DNA of 5,845 bases from Ktedonobacterales bacterium (GTDB lineage Bacteria > Chloroflexota > Ktedonobacteria > Ktedonobacterales > JACDGC01), in the NCBI GenBank assembly GCA_013815535.1, contig JACDGC010000280.1, positions 1 to 5,845 on the forward strand. Reading direction: 5' to 3'. This document shows positions 5,037 to 5,845 of the stretch, piece after piece. The notes under the pieces were generated by a model that had not been told where the DNA came from, did no database searches, and was given only the letters and a program-made list of their open reading frames with translations. A program made the position numbers and the translations under genes. Within the stretch, counting starts at the first letter, position 1. The number at the start of each line of letters is the position of its first letter.

Positions 5037-5168
5037 ATGGGAATGGATGAGGTCATATTGAAGGCTTGGTATGCCTTAATCGACACGGCGGTGGGGAAAC
5101 TCCGCGAACAGTTTCCCCACACCGGGGTGACGGGCGGGGGAGAACTGTCCCCGATAGGGGGGGCGTAG
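5037..5168 (+). CDS. Small hypothetical protein (43 aa)
   Basis: Two closely spaced starts are possible: ATG 5037 (AGGAAA 6 nt upstream) and ATG 5043 (AAAGGA 9 nt upstream). The first two thirds, MDEVILKAWYALIDTAV and following, read as an amphipathic helix; the Gly-rich tail looks unstructured. I recognise no family. It is the first ORF after the tRNA-like element. A perfect 11-bp inverted repeat lies inside it, so the region may matter as RNA or DNA rather than as protein. It is clearly more GC-rich than the regulatory genes to the left. It could be a leader peptide or a chance ORF. Confidence 0.45.
   Translation: MGMDEVILKAWYALIDTAVGKLREQFPHTGVTGGGELSPIGGA
5091..5120. repeat. Perfect 11-bp inverted repeat inside a small ORF
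   Basis: GTGGGGAAACT (5091-5101) and AGTTTCCCCAC (5110-5120) pair perfectly around an 8-nt loop. A related weaker hairpin follows, GGGGA/TCCCC around 5137-5152, sharing the GAAC and CCCC elements. There is no T-tract. It may be a protein-binding site, an mRNA hairpin or part of an origin. Confidence 0.6.
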
Positions 5169-5237
5169 TACTCGAATGGGAAATTGTTGTTGACGATTCC
5201 ACGATGGATACCAATTCATAGCGGTTCGGTTTGTAGT

Positions 5238-5266
5238 GCCCTGGTCGAATGTCGGCCAGGGCTTTT
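5238..5266 (+). terminator. Intrinsic terminator upstream of the 82-aa ORF
   Basis: GCCCTGG (5238-5244) pairs with CCAGGGC (5256-5262), extendable by a T-G and a C-G pair to 9 bp with a 7-nt loop, and is followed by TTTTCTGT. It ends rightward transcripts from the 43-aa ORF region and lies 41 bp before the next start codon. Downstream genes therefore again need read-through or a promoter that I cannot see clearly; TTGACG near 5190 lacks a good -10. Confidence 0.75.
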
Positions 5267-5307
5267 CTGTCCCCTTTTTGGGGCGTCACGGATAGGGAGC
5301 ACTTTCC

Positions 5308-5556
5308 ATGCCTGTATCACAGCGTGCCCGCTCAGCGCGGGCCTCGGCTATTGCGCGTCGTGTCTACGCTCCGGCAGTGCTTGGTCAACGCATGGCGGCT
5401 GCCCGTGCGGTGGTGGCGACCATGGATGTTATCGAGGGGGGCAACGGCCTCACCTATCTGCTGCGGCGCTGTCCAGTGTCGGGGGCGGTGGTGCAACGCA
5501 TTCCCGTTCTCCCCGAAGCCATGCCGCTATTGGCGTACCTGCGGGGGGATGCCTGA
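5308..5556 (+). CDS. Small basic hypothetical protein (82 aa)
   Basis: The family is not recognised. The N-terminal half is Arg/Ala-rich and helical (residues 1-38, with SQRARSARASAIARR). The second half has short hydrophobic segments (LTYLLRRC, VVQRIPVLPEAMPLLAYL). There are no membrane segments and a single Cys (C55). AGGGAG ends 8 nt before the ATG, a good ribosome site. This start is preferred to longer overlapping frames that cross the terminator at 5238-5266. It is GC-rich, rightward, and probably the first gene of a block continuing past the window. DNA-binding or virion-associated roles would fit its size and charge, but nothing proves either. Confidence 0.65.
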   Translation: MPVSQRARSARASAIARRVYAPAVLGQRMAAARAVVATMDVIEGGNGLTYLLRRCPVSGAVVQRIPVLPEAMPLLAYLRGDA

Positions 5557-5657
5557 GCCATGTCCGGTGATGCGCGGCGGTTCGGCTCCGCCGCATGGCT
5601 CCCACGCTTGCTATTTGGCGGGCGGTGTTTTTGGTAGGGGGAAAGGGGTTCACGGAT

Positions 5658-5845
5658 GTGAGTGAAGTGGCTCAGGGTGTGGAGTGTGCGGCGGGGCCGC
5701 ATGACTGGCAGACCGATGGGCGGTTCTATTCGTGGCTGAAATGTGGGGCATGTGGTGCCCCAGCGGTGTGCAAGGCGTGCCATGGGCGTGGCGCGGACCT
5801 GTCCATGCTGCCGGATGTCTTCTGCCCGACGCATGCCCCGTATGC
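5658..5845 (+). CDS. Zinc-ribbon protein, N-terminal part (open at window end)
   Basis: A GTG start at 5658 opens a frame that stays open for 62 codons to the window edge. AAAGGGG lies about 10 nt upstream, and the overlapping ATG at 5656 is followed at once by TGA, so GTG is the likely start. Cysteine pairs occur at C29-x2-C32 and C38-x2-C41, followed by C56-x2-H59, and most likely bind one or two zinc ions. An aromatic stretch (W17, F23, Y24, W26) precedes them. Small zinc-ribbon proteins are common in phage and plasmid accessory blocks, often as nucleic-acid binders or structural modules; which applies here cannot be told. It follows the 82-aa gene by about 100 bp, probably in the same transcript. 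Confidence 0.65.
   Translation, partial: MSEVAQGVECAAGPHDWQTDGRFYSWLKCGACGAPAVCKACHGRGADLSMLPDVFCPTHAPY

Noticed and set aside
5560..5637. 25-aa ORF after the 82-aa gene and a 7-bp hairpin (5574-5594)
   Set aside because: Too short, no family, no clear ribosome site; the hairpin lacks a T-tract so is not a terminator.
5249..5665. 138-aa rightward ORF overlapping the 82-aa gene
   Set aside because: Begins inside a terminator hairpin and lacks a ribosome site; the 82-aa frame has a good one.
5454..5834. 126-aa minus-strand ORF at the right end
   Set aside because: Antisense to the 82-aa and zinc-ribbon genes, with Arg/Pro-rich composition typical of GC-rich shadow frames.
1..5845. CRISPR array
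   Set aside because: No regularly spaced repeats of 20-40 bp were seen.

Overview
The window looks like part of a mobile element, probably a temperate phage or an integrative/plasmid-like element. A complete tyrosine integrase lies next to a tRNA-Ser-derived attachment core. Beyond it are a regulatory block of small DNA-binding proteins with divergent promoters, then a rightward block of small GC-rich genes. Ordinary Shine-Dalgarno sites, sigma70-type promoters and intrinsic terminators show a bacterial host. Two related proteins join an excisionase-type HTH to an acetyltransferase-like domain. From memory this combination is common in Ktedonobacteria (Chloroflexota), so I lean weakly that way; this is inference, not proof.

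Left part (1-1560): the last 36 residues of an IS630-type transposase, then the integrase (162-1304), a noncoding stretch with a leftward terminator, and 56 bp matching the 3' part of a minus-strand tRNA-Ser(GCT) from anticodon loop to discriminator base. The 5' half of the tRNA is absent, so this is an att core rather than a working tRNA.

Middle part (1560-4620), visibly AT-richer: a small leftward coiled-coil protein, a leftward HTH-GNAT protein, a rightward C2H2-finger protein, and a second, diverged leftward HTH-GNAT-like protein. The first HTH-GNAT gene and the finger gene are divergent. Two 17-bp inverted repeats exactly bracket the rightward promoter, and one also overlaps the leftward -35, as expected of a shared operator.

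Right part (4620-5845): a near-consensus promoter, about 290 nt without a credible gene but with several stable hairpins, and a strong intrinsic terminator. Immediately after the terminator is a compact tRNA-like element (7-bp acceptor, canonical T-arm, no anticodon arm). Then come a 43-aa ORF, another terminator, an 82-aa ORF and the start of a GTG-initiated zinc-ribbon protein cut by the window edge. Promoter, short terminated RNA and rightward gene block resemble the layout of the lambda pR'/6S RNA/tR' late control region. The structured RNA plus tRNA-like element is the best candidate for something undescribed.
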